Part shown: positions 16,090 to 23,845 of the stretch, piece after piece | How the letters are laid out: every line of letters begins with the position of its first letter | Position numbering within the stretch: position 1 is the stretch's first letter | NCBI RefSeq assembly: GCF_007954425.1 | Contig: NZ_CP042345.1 | Coordinates: forward strand, 2,230,001 to 2,294,000 | Length of the DNA stretch: 64,000 nt | Source of the DNA: Novosphingobium ginsenosidimutans | Lineage (GTDB): Bacteria; Pseudomonadota; Alphaproteobacteria; Sphingomonadales; Sphingomonadaceae | Direction: 5' to 3' | Position numbers and translations under genes: made by a program | Notes under the pieces: generated by a model | The model's database searches: none | What the model was told of the DNA's origin: nothing | Seen by the model: the letters and a program-made list of their open reading frames with translations, nothing else

Positions 16090-17363
16090 GCGCGACCGGC
16101 GATCTCCTCGCCTTTGCCGGGGCAGCGCACCGTCTGCCCGCGGCTGCGCGCGCCGACGCCGTGCGGCTACTCGGCGATACGCTGGCGGTCGGCGCGGCCG
16201 GCGTGAGCGCGCCGGGCGCGGAGGCGATCCTCACTGCGGCGCGGGCCATGGGCAATGGTGCCGAGGCCCGCCTGATCGGGACAGCAGAACGCTTACCCGC
16301 ACCCGGGGCGGCCTTCGTCAATGGCTATCGCATTCACTGTCTGGAATGGGATGCGGTCCACGAACCGGCCGTGGTTCACGCCATGAGCGTGGTGACTGCG
16401 GCGCTGGGAGCCGCGATTGACCGCAAGGGTGGCTGCGATCCTGAAGCGGCGCTGGTGGCGCTCGCTATCGGTGTCGATGTTGCTTCGGGCCTTGGCATTG
16501 CCGCGGACTCGGCGCTCAGCTTCTTCCGTCCCGCCACGGCTGGTGTGATCGGCGCGGCGCTGGCGGTGGCGCGGATTGATGGCGCTCCGCTGGAGCACGC
16601 GCTGGGGCTAGCCTATTCGAGCGCGGCGGGGACGATGCAGGCGCACGTCGAAGGCTCAATCACCCTGCCGTTCCAGGTCGCCAATGCCGCCCGCGCGGCG
16701 GTGACAGCCAGCGATCTGGCAAAGGCAGGATTTACCGCGCCGCTCGATCCGCTGGAAGGGCCGTTCGGGTACTTCAAGCTGATCGATCAGGGCGACCTGT
16801 CACGCTACACGCGCGATCTGGGTCAGGTTTGGCGGATTGCCGAGATCAGCACCAAACCGTTTCCCTCCGGCCGCGCCAGCCATGCCGCGCTGGGTGCCTT
16901 GCAGGGCCTTGCCGGGCAGGACGTGGAGCGGATTGAGCTCGCCTGTCCGCCGTTGATCCACCGGCTGGTCGGGCGGCCCTACAAGCCGGACATGACCCCG
17001 GCCTATGCGCGCCTGTGCCTGCCGTTCCTGGCCGCGCTGATGCTGACTGACGGGCGGATCGACCCGCGCCGCTTCACGCCGGCAAACTTCGCCGATCCGT
17101 CGCTCGCAGCGCTGGCCGGCAAGGTCGGGCTGGTGGCAGATGGCAATGCCGATCCCAACGCCCTGTTCCCGCAGGAACTGCGCGTCACGGCCGGCGGGGT
17201 GACGCAGACCATCGCCGTGCCGCACACGCTGGGCAGCCCCGATGCGCCGCTCTCGCCCGTCCAAACGCAGGCCAAGCTGGACTTCGCCCGCGAACTCGCT
17301 CCGGCTGGGCATGACCCACGTCTGTTCACCGATCCCTTGACCTATTTCACGGACCCGACATGA
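16086..17363 (+). CDS. MmgE/PrpD family protein (second of tandem pair)
   Basis: 425 residues, MmgE/PrpD fold: RADAVRLLGDTLAVGAAGVSAPGA at the N-terminus, FVNGYRIHCLEWDAVHEPAVVHAMS with the conserved acidic/His region, and AHVEGSITLPFQVANAARAAV in place of the usual KxxHxGxxA segment. It may be a dehydratase, decarboxylase or epimerase, and with its neighbour it may form a heteromer or act in consecutive steps. ATGA overlaps on both sides (16086 and 17360) show tight translational coupling within the catabolic operon. Confidence 0.86.
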   Translation: MSATGDLLAFAGAAHRLPAAARADAVRLLGDTLAVGAAGVSAPGAEAILTAARAMGNGAEARLIGTAERLPAPGAAFVNGYRIHCLEWDAVHEPAVVHAMSVVTAALGAAIDRKGGCDPEAALVALAIGVDVASGLGIAADSALSFFRPATAGVIGAALAVARIDGAPLEHALGLAYSSAAGTMQAHVEGSITLPFQVANAARAAVTASDLAKAGFTAPLDPLEGPFGYFKLIDQGDLSRYTRDLGQVWRIAEISTKPFPSGRASHAALGALQGLAGQDVERIELACPPLIHRLVGRPYKPDMTPAYARLCLPFLAALMLTDGRIDPRRFTPANFADPSLAALAGKVGLVADGNADPNALFPQELRVTAGGVTQTIAVPHTLGSPDAPLSPVQTQAKLDFARELAPAGHDPRLFTDPLTYFTDPT

Positions 17364-18718
17364 GCTTCCCGACTTACTTTGAAGCCTTCGACATCAAGCA
17401 GATGCTGGCCGATTACCCGGTCGGGGATGCCTTTACCGCGCGCTATCGCAATATCAGCCGCGACGAGATCTTCGCGATCCAGGATGCCCAGTTCCGGCGG
17501 CTGATGCAGCGCGGCTGGCAGATCCCATTCTACCAGCGGCTATGGGGCGCGCAGGGGATCGAGCCCGGCGACATCACCGGGCTGGCCGACATCACCAAGC
17601 TGCCGGTCTATGACAAGACCGACCTGATGGCCTCGGTCAACGCGCACCCGCCTTACGGCGATTTCGACGGGCGTGGCAATACGCCGGTCGTGTTCCACAC
17701 CACCAGCGGCACCACCGGTCGCCCGCAGCCGCTGATGTTCGGGCCCAAGGGGCGCGAGGTCACCAACCTGCTGGTCGGGCGGATGTACCGCTGGATGGGG
17801 CTGAAGCCGGAAGATGTGGTCCATTCGGTCTATGGCCACGGCATGATCAACGGCGGCCACTATATCCGCGAGGCGGTGACCCACTTCACCAATTCGCTCT
17901 TCCTTTCGGCCGGGACGGGGATCGAAACCCGCTCGGTCAACCAGGTCAACCTGCTGGCGGACTTCGGCGTTACGGTAATGGTGGGATTCGTAGATTACAT
18001 CAGGAAGCTGGCCGAAGTAGCTGAAAATGAAAAACTTTTTGATCGGATCAAGCTGCGCATGATCATCGGTCATTTGGGCACGGAAGATCGCGCCGCGACC
18101 GAAGCCGCCTGGCACGGCGCCAAGGCTTATGACTGGTACGGGGTGGGCGATACCGGCTCGATCGCCGGCGAAGGGCCGGACCGGGATGGGCTCTATGTGT
18201 GGGAGGATGCCCAGTACCTGGAACTGCTCGATATCGAGAGCGGCACGCCGGTGGCCAAGGGTGAGACTGGCGATATGGTCGTCACCTGCCTGTTCAAGGA
18301 CGACATCGCCCCCTGCATTCGCTTCAACACCCACGATATCACGCATGAGCTGGATGGACGGGGCGAGCTGGGCTTCAAGCGGATTGCCGGGTTCAAGGGC
18401 CGCAGCGACAACATGGTCAAGCTACGCGGCATCAACCTGTTCCCCCACGCCATTGCCGCGCTGATCGAGAACCGGCCCGACCTGACCGGCGAATATGTCT
18501 GCCACCTGCGCCGCGATGCCGCGACCAAGCGCGATGACATGGTGGTGACGATCGAAAGCCGCGGCGGCAGCGATGCCAGCGAACTGGCCGAAGTCCTGCG
18601 CCGGGGCCTTGGCGTCGAAGTGGCGGTGCAGCTCTGCGCACCCGGCGAAACAGCGGCAGCAACCCAGATCGATACCCGCCAGAAGCCGATCCGGCTGATC
18701 GACGAGCGCGGTGTGTGA
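17360..18718 (+). CDS. Phenylacetate-CoA ligase-like AMP-forming acyl-CoA ligase (PaaK family)
   Basis: 452 residues, the short ANL-family form typical of PaaK. ATP-binding loop TTSGTTGRPQPLMF near residues 114-127, IKLRMIIGHLGTED, the WYGVGDTGS adenylation motif, the RFNTHDITHEL hinge-type motif and a C-terminal KLRGINLFPHAIAALIENRP, close to the PaaK C-terminal domain. It activates an organic acid to its CoA thioester using ATP. PaaK-like enzymes act on aromatic acids and also on diverse heterocyclic or terpenoid acids, so the acid is uncertain. It is coupled to the neighbours by ATGA (17360) and TGATG (18716-18720). Confidence 0.88.
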   Translation: MSFPTYFEAFDIKQMLADYPVGDAFTARYRNISRDEIFAIQDAQFRRLMQRGWQIPFYQRLWGAQGIEPGDITGLADITKLPVYDKTDLMASVNAHPPYGDFDGRGNTPVVFHTTSGTTGRPQPLMFGPKGREVTNLLVGRMYRWMGLKPEDVVHSVYGHGMINGGHYIREAVTHFTNSLFLSAGTGIETRSVNQVNLLADFGVTVMVGFVDYIRKLAEVAENEKLFDRIKLRMIIGHLGTEDRAATEAAWHGAKAYDWYGVGDTGSIAGEGPDRDGLYVWEDAQYLELLDIESGTPVAKGETGDMVVTCLFKDDIAPCIRFNTHDITHELDGRGELGFKRIAGFKGRSDNMVKLRGINLFPHAIAALIENRPDLTGEYVCHLRRDAATKRDDMVVTIESRGGSDASELAEVLRRGLGVEVAVQLCAPGETAAATQIDTRQKPIRLIDERGV

Positions 18719-19875
18719 TGGAGGACCGCTGGGGCGCCTTCGTCGATCTTGATCCCGACGCCCAGGGCGGCGAGGGGCCGCTCGCAGGGCTGACCGTCGG
18801 CGTAAAGTCCAACATCATGGTCAAGGGCCTGCCCTGGACCGGCGGAATGGGCCTCTATCGCGATCGGATCGCGGGCCGCGATGCCGAAGTGGTCACCCGC
18901 CTGCGCGCGGCTGGGGCGGTGATCCTGGGCACAGTCAACATGCACGAAGCAGCATTGGGGGCCCTTACCGACAATGCCTTCTATGGCCGCACCCATAACC
19001 CGCACCGCCATGACTACACCCCCGGCGGCTCGTCTGGTGGCAGCGGTGCGGCGGTGGCGGCGGGGCTGTGCGATCTGGCGCTAGGCACCGATACGATGGG
19101 ATCGGTCCGTATTCCGGCGGCCTATTGCGGGGTCTATGGCCTGAAGCCGACCGAGGGCGCGGTGAGCAGCGATGGACTGGCCTTTCTGGAGCCCTCGCTT
19201 GACTGCATCGGGCCGCTCGCCGCCAGCCTCGACATGCTGGAGCAGGCCTGGCCAATCCTGGCAAGCGATCCGGGCCATGCGGTCACGTTCAACCGCGCTT
19301 TCGTGCTTGGTCGCCAAGGTGAAGTTGCGGTTCAGCCTGCCGTCACGGCCGGTTTCGAAGCCGCGCTGCGCGCTCTGCCGTTGACGCCCACAATGCTCGA
19401 CCTGCCCGACAGCCTGACCGACATCCGCATGGCCGGGCTGGTCAGTGCCGGACAGTGGCTGATTGCCGATCTTGGCCCCGAGTACCGCGAGGATAACCCG
19501 GGCCTGTCGGATGAGCTCAAGTTCATCCTGAAGATCACCGCCGGGATGGAGCAGCGCCCCGAAGTGCTGGCCCGTACCCGCACTGCCTTGCGTGAGGCGC
19601 TGGGCAGCGACGGCGTGCTGATCATGCCGACTGCGCCGCAAGTGGCCTTTCCCCACGGCACCCGCGCCCCGTCAAACCAGGCCGACTTCACCTGCCTCGC
19701 CAATGTCGCCGGGCTGCCCGCGCTGGCGCTACCGTCAGGATGGAGCAAGGATGGCCTGCCAGTCAGCGTCCAACTGGTCGGCCCGCCGGGCAGTGAGCCG
19801 GGCCTGATCGCGCTAGCCCGCCAGCTCGATAACCAGTTGCAAGCTTACCGCCGTCCGCCAAACATCGACATCTGA
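18718..19875 (+). CDS. Amidase signature family amidohydrolase
   Basis: 385 residues from ATG 18718, which overlaps the ligase stop as TGATG; a GTG one codon earlier is possible. Amidase signature family with the full catalytic set: Lys30 (GVKSNIMVKG), cis-Ser105 in GGSSGGS, nucleophile Ser129 in DTMGSVRIP. The spacing 75/24 equals that of known amidases. It hydrolyses a carboxamide to acid and ammonia. It is shorter than GatA (about 480), like several small catabolic amidases, and no GatB or GatC is near, so a tRNA amidotransferase role is unlikely. In context it may cleave the half-amide formed by the ring-opening hydrolase at 21009. Confidence 0.9.
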   Translation: MEDRWGAFVDLDPDAQGGEGPLAGLTVGVKSNIMVKGLPWTGGMGLYRDRIAGRDAEVVTRLRAAGAVILGTVNMHEAALGALTDNAFYGRTHNPHRHDYTPGGSSGGSGAAVAAGLCDLALGTDTMGSVRIPAAYCGVYGLKPTEGAVSSDGLAFLEPSLDCIGPLAASLDMLEQAWPILASDPGHAVTFNRAFVLGRQGEVAVQPAVTAGFEAALRALPLTPTMLDLPDSLTDIRMAGLVSAGQWLIADLGPEYREDNPGLSDELKFILKITAGMEQRPEVLARTRTALREALGSDGVLIMPTAPQVAFPHGTRAPSNQADFTCLANVAGLPALALPSGWSKDGLPVSVQLVGPPGSEPGLIALARQLDNQLQAYRRPPNIDI

Positions 19876-19888
19876 AGGGAGAGAAACC

Positions 19889-20194
19889 ATGCGCATCGTC
19901 TGCCTGTTCAACCTGAAGGAAGGCGCCAGCCGCGAAGCCTATGAGGCCTGGGCCCGCGGCACCGACATTCCTGGCGTCAATGCGCTCGGCTCGGTGCGCG
20001 GCTTCACCGTCCACCGCGCCACCGGCCTGTTCGGTTCGGATGCCAAGCCGCCCTATGATTATATCGAGGTGATCGACATTCACGGGATGGATGCTTTCGT
20101 GGCCGATGTCTCCGATCCCGAATTCCAGAAGGTCGCCGCAGGGTTTGGTGAATTCACCGACAACCCCTGCTTCATCCTGACCGAGGACCTCTGA
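19889..20194 (+). CDS. HapK/RedY-like small dimeric alpha-beta barrel protein
   Basis: 101 residues. The pattern VCLFNLKEGASREAYEAWA, FTVHRATGLFG, PPYDYIEVIDI and FTDNPCFILTEDL matches the HapK/REDY-like family, a small ferredoxin-like alpha-beta barrel named from the prodigiosin clusters of Hahella and Streptomyces, where its exact reaction is unclear. Related EthD/DABB-fold proteins act as small hydrolases, cyclases or monooxygenases without cofactor. GGGAGAGA lies just upstream. The role in this operon is unknown; it may handle a reactive cyclic intermediate. Confidence 0.72.
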   Translation: MRIVCLFNLKEGASREAYEAWARGTDIPGVNALGSVRGFTVHRATGLFGSDAKPPYDYIEVIDIHGMDAFVADVSDPEFQKVAAGFGEFTDNPCFILTEDL

Positions 20195-20196
20195 AA

Positions 20197-21009
20197 ATGG
20201 GCCGGTTCGCGGGCAAGACGATAGTCGTCACCGGCTCGGGTAAGGAAAAGGGCCTGGGCCAGGGCATCCTGCGCCGTTTTGCCGATGAGGGCGCGAACTG
20301 CGTCGTCTCGGACTTGGCGATCGATGCCGAGGCCGAGGGCGTGGCCGAAGACCTGCGCGGGCGCGGTGTAAAGGTTGCGACGATTGCCTGCGACGTGTCC
20401 GATCCGGCCCAGTGCCAGGCGCTGGTCGATCAGGCGGTCGCGGCGCTGGGTTCGGTCGATGTCTTCGTCAACAACGCCGGGATCGGGTTCATGATGAAGC
20501 CGATGCTGGAGGTTGATCCGAAGGACTGGGCGACGGTCATCGCGGTCAATCTGTCGGGCGCGTTCTATTGCACCCAGGCGGCAGCCAAGGCGATGATCGC
20601 TGCCGGGCCAAAGGGACATTGGGGGTGCGGACGGATCATCAACATCGCCAGCCAGGCGGCCAAGACCGGCTTCCCGCACCTGCCGGCCTATGTCAGCTCC
20701 AAGCACGGCATGGTCGGCCTGACCCGCGCAACGGCGGTCGAGCTGGGCGCGCACGGGATCACCGTCAACGCGGTCTGCCCGAACCATGTCACCACCGGCC
20801 TGGGCGCGCAGCAGAACGAGTATTTCTCCAAGCTGCTCGGGTTCGACACGGTCGAGGCCTACCTCAAGAACATGGCCGCCAAGAACCCGATGGGCCGCCC
20901 GGGCCTGCCCAGCGATACGGCTGCTGCCTGCGCCTGGCTCGCCAGCGACGACGCCTTTTACGTCACCGGCGAGGCGCTCAACGTCTCGGGCGGCGAGGAG
21001 ATGCATTGA
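20197..21009 (+). CDS. Short-chain dehydrogenase/reductase (SDR)
   Basis: 270 residues, classical SDR. NAD(P)-binding glycine motif VTGSGKEKGLGQGI near residues 11-24, VNNAGIGF, active-site Ser in INIASQAAK and the YVSSK Tyr/Lys pair near residue 166, ending with a typical VSGGEEMH tail. It oxidises a secondary alcohol or reduces a ketone; many members of such operons act on 3-hydroxyacyl-CoA. The acidic residue after beta-2 (VSDLAID) suggests NAD(H). It is 3 bases after the HapK-like gene, and its stop overlaps the next ATG (TGATG). Confidence 0.9.
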   Translation: MGRFAGKTIVVTGSGKEKGLGQGILRRFADEGANCVVSDLAIDAEAEGVAEDLRGRGVKVATIACDVSDPAQCQALVDQAVAALGSVDVFVNNAGIGFMMKPMLEVDPKDWATVIAVNLSGAFYCTQAAAKAMIAAGPKGHWGCGRIINIASQAAKTGFPHLPAYVSSKHGMVGLTRATAVELGAHGITVNAVCPNHVTTGLGAQQNEYFSKLLGFDTVEAYLKNMAAKNPMGRPGLPSDTAAACAWLASDDAFYVTGEALNVSGGEEMH

Positions 21010-21875
21010 TGCGTGAGGAACGGATGGACCTGCCCGGCGACGCGAAGATGGCGCTGTCGGTCGTGGTCAATGTCGAGGAAGGCAGCGAGCAGACCATTGC
21101 CCGCGGAGACAAGGGGATGGAGCCGGTCGACGAGCTGGGCATCTTCATCAAGGCCCCGATCCGCAACTATGCGAACGAGAGCAACTACCTTTACGGGATC
21201 AAGGCCGGTGCGCCGCGCGTGGTCAAGCTACTGAAAGCTTTCGATATCATGGCAAGCTGGACGGTTGCCGCCCTGTCGCTTGAGAACCATCCCGAGATTG
21301 CCGAGGCCATCGTCGAACTGGGCCACGAGCCGGTCAGCCACGGCTGGCGCTGGGTCCACCAGTTCCGCTTGAACGAGGACCAGGAGCGCGAGTTCATCCG
21401 TAAGGCGGTGGCGAGCATCGAGCAGACCTGCGGCGTGCGCCCCTATGGCTGGCTGTCGCGCTATATGCTGACCGACAACACCCGCCGCCTGCTGATCGAG
21501 GAGGGCTTCTCGTACCACATGGACGATTACAGCGGTGACGTGCCGTTCTGGGATCGCGAGACGGTTCCGGAGCGGCCGATGGTGATCGTGCCCTATCAGC
21601 TCGACAACAACGACATGAAGATGTGGACCGATCCGGCCATGACTCCGGAGCAGTGGTTGGCCTATGCGATCCGCAACTTCGATCAGGTTTACCGCGAAGG
21701 GCTGGAAGGCAATCCCAAGATGATGAGCCTGGGGCTCCATCTGCGGATCATCGGCCGGCCGGGGCGAATCTGGGCGTTGGAGGAGTTCTTCCGCCACGTC
21801 CGCCAGCACGACGGGGTCTGGGTGACGACGCGCAAGGCGATTGCCGATAACTTTGCCCAGACGGTGCCGGCATGA
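21009..21875 (+). CDS. Polysaccharide-deacetylase-fold cyclic amide hydrolase (PuuE allantoinase / imidase-like)
   Basis: 288 residues from ATG 21009, overlapping the SDR stop as TGATG; an in-frame extension of 147 codons upstream is a shadow of the SDR gene. Deacetylase (NodB-like) fold with the PuuE-type pattern ALSLENHPEIAEAIVELGHE, PVSHGWRWVHQF, RPYGWLSRYMLTDNTRRLL, FWDRE and VPYQLDNNDMKMW. This subfamily includes metal-independent allantoinase PuuE and, to my knowledge, a cyclic imide hydrolase of Pseudomonas, all opening cyclic amides or ureides by hydrolysis. With the amidase at 18718, it suggests stepwise hydrolysis of a cyclic imide, lactam or ureide. No allantoate or urate genes are nearby, so allantoin itself is less likely. 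Confidence 0.85.
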   Translation: MREERMDLPGDAKMALSVVVNVEEGSEQTIARGDKGMEPVDELGIFIKAPIRNYANESNYLYGIKAGAPRVVKLLKAFDIMASWTVAALSLENHPEIAEAIVELGHEPVSHGWRWVHQFRLNEDQEREFIRKAVASIEQTCGVRPYGWLSRYMLTDNTRRLLIEEGFSYHMDDYSGDVPFWDRETVPERPMVIVPYQLDNNDMKMWTDPAMTPEQWLAYAIRNFDQVYREGLEGNPKMMSLGLHLRIIGRPGRIWALEEFFRHVRQHDGVWVTTRKAIADNFAQTVPA

Positions 21876-22624
21876 CGCTGCGGCTCACCACTGGCGAACA
21901 TGTCGCCCGGCTGTTCATCGACCGGGCGGACAAGCGCAATGCCTTCAACCAGGCGATGTGGGAGCAGCTTCCCGAACTCGTGCTGCAGGCGATGGCCGAT
22001 CCGGCGGTGCGGTTGCTGACGATCGAATCCGCCCATCCCGGCGTGTTCTGCGCCGGGGCGGACATTGCCGAACTCCTCGCCAACAAGGACGAAGCCCAGT
22101 GGCGCGCGGCCAACCAGGCCGCGATCAACCGCGCCCAGCACGTGCTCGCGCGGGCCGAAAAGCCGGTGATCGCCTATATCGATGGCGATTGTGTCGGCGG
22201 CGGCTGCGGAATTGCCCTGGCGGCCGACATCCGCGTCGCCACCCCGCGCGCACGGCTGGGGATCACCCCGGCCAAGCTGGGGCTGGTCTATCCGCTGCAT
22301 GACACCAAGCTGCTGGTCGATCTGGTCGGGCCGGGGCAGGCCAAGCGGATGCTCTATACCGGCATGCTTCTCGATGCGCATGAAGCGTTGCGGATTGGGC
22401 TGGTGGATGAAATCGCCGCTAGCCCTGGCCATCTCGAAGACGTTATCGCGGCCAATTCGCTTCATTCGACCAGCGGCATGAAGCGCTTTGTCCGCCGCGT
22501 GCTCGATGGGCAGGCCGATGACGATGCGGAGACCTTGGAAGTGTTCGCACAGGCCTTCACCGGGCCCGATTTCCTCGAAGGGACCAGCGCCTTCGTCGCC
22601 AAGCGCAAGCCGGAGTTCAAATGA
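21872..22624 (+). CDS. Enoyl-CoA hydratase/isomerase (crotonase) family protein
   Basis: 250 residues, crotonase fold. FIDRADKRNAFNQAMW at the N-terminus, the oxyanion-hole segment GVFCAGADIAEL, then IDGDCVGGGCGIALAADIRVATPRARLGITPAKLGL. One of the two usual hydratase Glu positions appears replaced in the second motif, so isomerase, hydrolase or ring-cleaving activity is as likely as hydration. It is coupled by ATGA overlaps to the ring-opening hydrolase before it (21872) and the VOC gene after it (22621). Confidence 0.88.
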   Translation: MTLRLTTGEHVARLFIDRADKRNAFNQAMWEQLPELVLQAMADPAVRLLTIESAHPGVFCAGADIAELLANKDEAQWRAANQAAINRAQHVLARAEKPVIAYIDGDCVGGGCGIALAADIRVATPRARLGITPAKLGLVYPLHDTKLLVDLVGPGQAKRMLYTGMLLDAHEALRIGLVDEIAASPGHLEDVIAANSLHSTSGMKRFVRRVLDGQADDDAETLEVFAQAFTGPDFLEGTSAFVAKRKPEFK

Positions 22625-23520
22625 TGGCCATTCCCCACGGAACGATCATGGGCGGGCTCTCGGTGGTGCCGGACCTGGCCGCTGCGCTGGCCGATTACCA
22701 GGGTGTGCTGAAGCTTGACCTGATTCACGAAGGCCCGCTGCCGGAGGACCTCGCGGCCAGCTGGGGCTGTCCGGCCAGCGCCGGCGCGCGCCATGCCGTG
22801 CTGCGGCCCAAAAGCGGCAACCCGTGCTGGTTCCGGCTGGTCGAGCAGCCCGACCATCCCGAATTCAAGCCCACGACCACCTTCGGCTGGGGCGCGTTCG
22901 AGTGCACGGTCGAAGACGTGTTCGGCTGGCCCGACCGGCTCAAGGGCAGCGGCTTCACCATCGTTGGCGAACCGCGCGAACTGCCGGGGATGGACGCCTT
23001 TATCCCGATGCAGGTGCTCGGTACCGGGCGCGAGATGGTTTACCTGAACCAGGTCTTTGGCGACATGGCGAACGTCGATCTGCCGCGCGCCCAGTCGATC
23101 ACCGACCGGATCTTTATCGTCATCCTGGGCACGCCGAGCCGGGCGGAGTCTTGCCGCTGGTACCAGGAGCGGCTGGGGCTGGAGCCGGTCGACACCTTCG
23201 AACTGCCCTATGCCATGATCAACGACGCCTTCGGTCTGCCGGCTGACACCATCACCGCGCTGACCATGGTCCAGGCCGGACGGATGCCGATTGTCGAAGT
23301 CGACGATTACCCCGCGCAGGCCCGGCCGCGCGCCCGTCACGCCGGGATGCTCCCGCCGGGCAATGCGCTGGTAAGCCTGGCGATGCGCGATCTGGATGCC
23401 TGCAAGGTGGACTGGATTGCACCGCCAGTGCCTCGCGATGGCGCGCTTTACGAAGGCCGCCGCGCGGGCACCTGCCTGGGCTATGCCGGCGAATTGATCG
23501 AACTGGTGGAGGTGGGATAA
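22621..23520 (+). CDS. VOC (glyoxalase/extradiol-fold) family protein, two-domain
   Basis: 299 residues with two vicinal-oxygen-chelate halves: residues about 1-145 (IMGGLSVVPDLAAALADYQ) and 150-299 (RIFIVILGTPSRAESCRWYQERLGL to GYAGELIELVEV). Type I extradiol dioxygenases have this size, but the metal-ligand His expected at the start of the second half is Arg (DRIFIV), so an iron dioxygenase role is doubtful. A lyase, isomerase or binding role is possible. ATGA/ATGATG overlap with the crotonase gene; the stop overlaps the next ATG (TAATG, 23518-23522). Confidence 0.82.
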   Translation: MMAIPHGTIMGGLSVVPDLAAALADYQGVLKLDLIHEGPLPEDLAASWGCPASAGARHAVLRPKSGNPCWFRLVEQPDHPEFKPTTTFGWGAFECTVEDVFGWPDRLKGSGFTIVGEPRELPGMDAFIPMQVLGTGREMVYLNQVFGDMANVDLPRAQSITDRIFIVILGTPSRAESCRWYQERLGLEPVDTFELPYAMINDAFGLPADTITALTMVQAGRMPIVEVDDYPAQARPRARHAGMLPPGNALVSLAMRDLDACKVDWIAPPVPRDGALYEGRRAGTCLGYAGELIELVEVG

Positions 23521-23828
23521 TGGCGCTCTATTGCATTCACGCGATTGATGGACCCGAGGGTGCACAAATCCGCCCGCGGCTGATCGGGGCGCACCTGGCC
23601 CATGTCGAGGCCAATATCGATCGCTATTTCGTCGCCGGTCCGCTCAAGAATGCGGAAGGGCAGACCATCGGCTCGATGCTGGTGGTCGAGGCGGCGGATG
23701 AGGCCGATGCCCGCGCTTTCCTAAATCGGGATCCCTATGCCGGGGCCGGTCTGTGGAGCCAGATCCACATCGCGGCCTTTGCCGCCGTGGCGGGCACCAG
23801 TGTGGGCGGAGCGGCCTGGAAGAACTGA
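23520..23828 (+). CDS. YciI-family protein
   Basis: 102 residues, YciI-like dimeric alpha-beta barrel (ferredoxin-like): HLAHVEANIDRYFVAGPLKNAEGQTIGSMLVVEA and DPYAGAGLWSQIHI. Some family members dechlorinate or isomerise small aromatic intermediates or muconolactones through a His-Asp pair; His28/His31 could serve here. It is the last gene of the eleven-gene operon that starts at 14857, with its start overlapping the VOC stop by one base. It converges with the S46 peptidase gene. Confidence 0.84.
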   Translation: MALYCIHAIDGPEGAQIRPRLIGAHLAHVEANIDRYFVAGPLKNAEGQTIGSMLVVEAADEADARAFLNRDPYAGAGLWSQIHIAAFAAVAGTSVGGAAWKN

Positions 23829-23845
23829 CCGCCCCGTTTTAGCCC

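Noticed and set aside
20568..21008. Long in-frame N-terminal extension of the PuuE-like hydrolase
   Set aside because: It lies fully inside the SDR gene in another frame, and the ATG at 21009 overlaps the SDR stop in the same TGATG way as other genes of this operon.
22621..23520. VOC protein as an extradiol ring-cleaving dioxygenase
   Set aside because: Size fits, but the first metal-ligand His of the catalytic half is replaced by Arg (DRIFIV).
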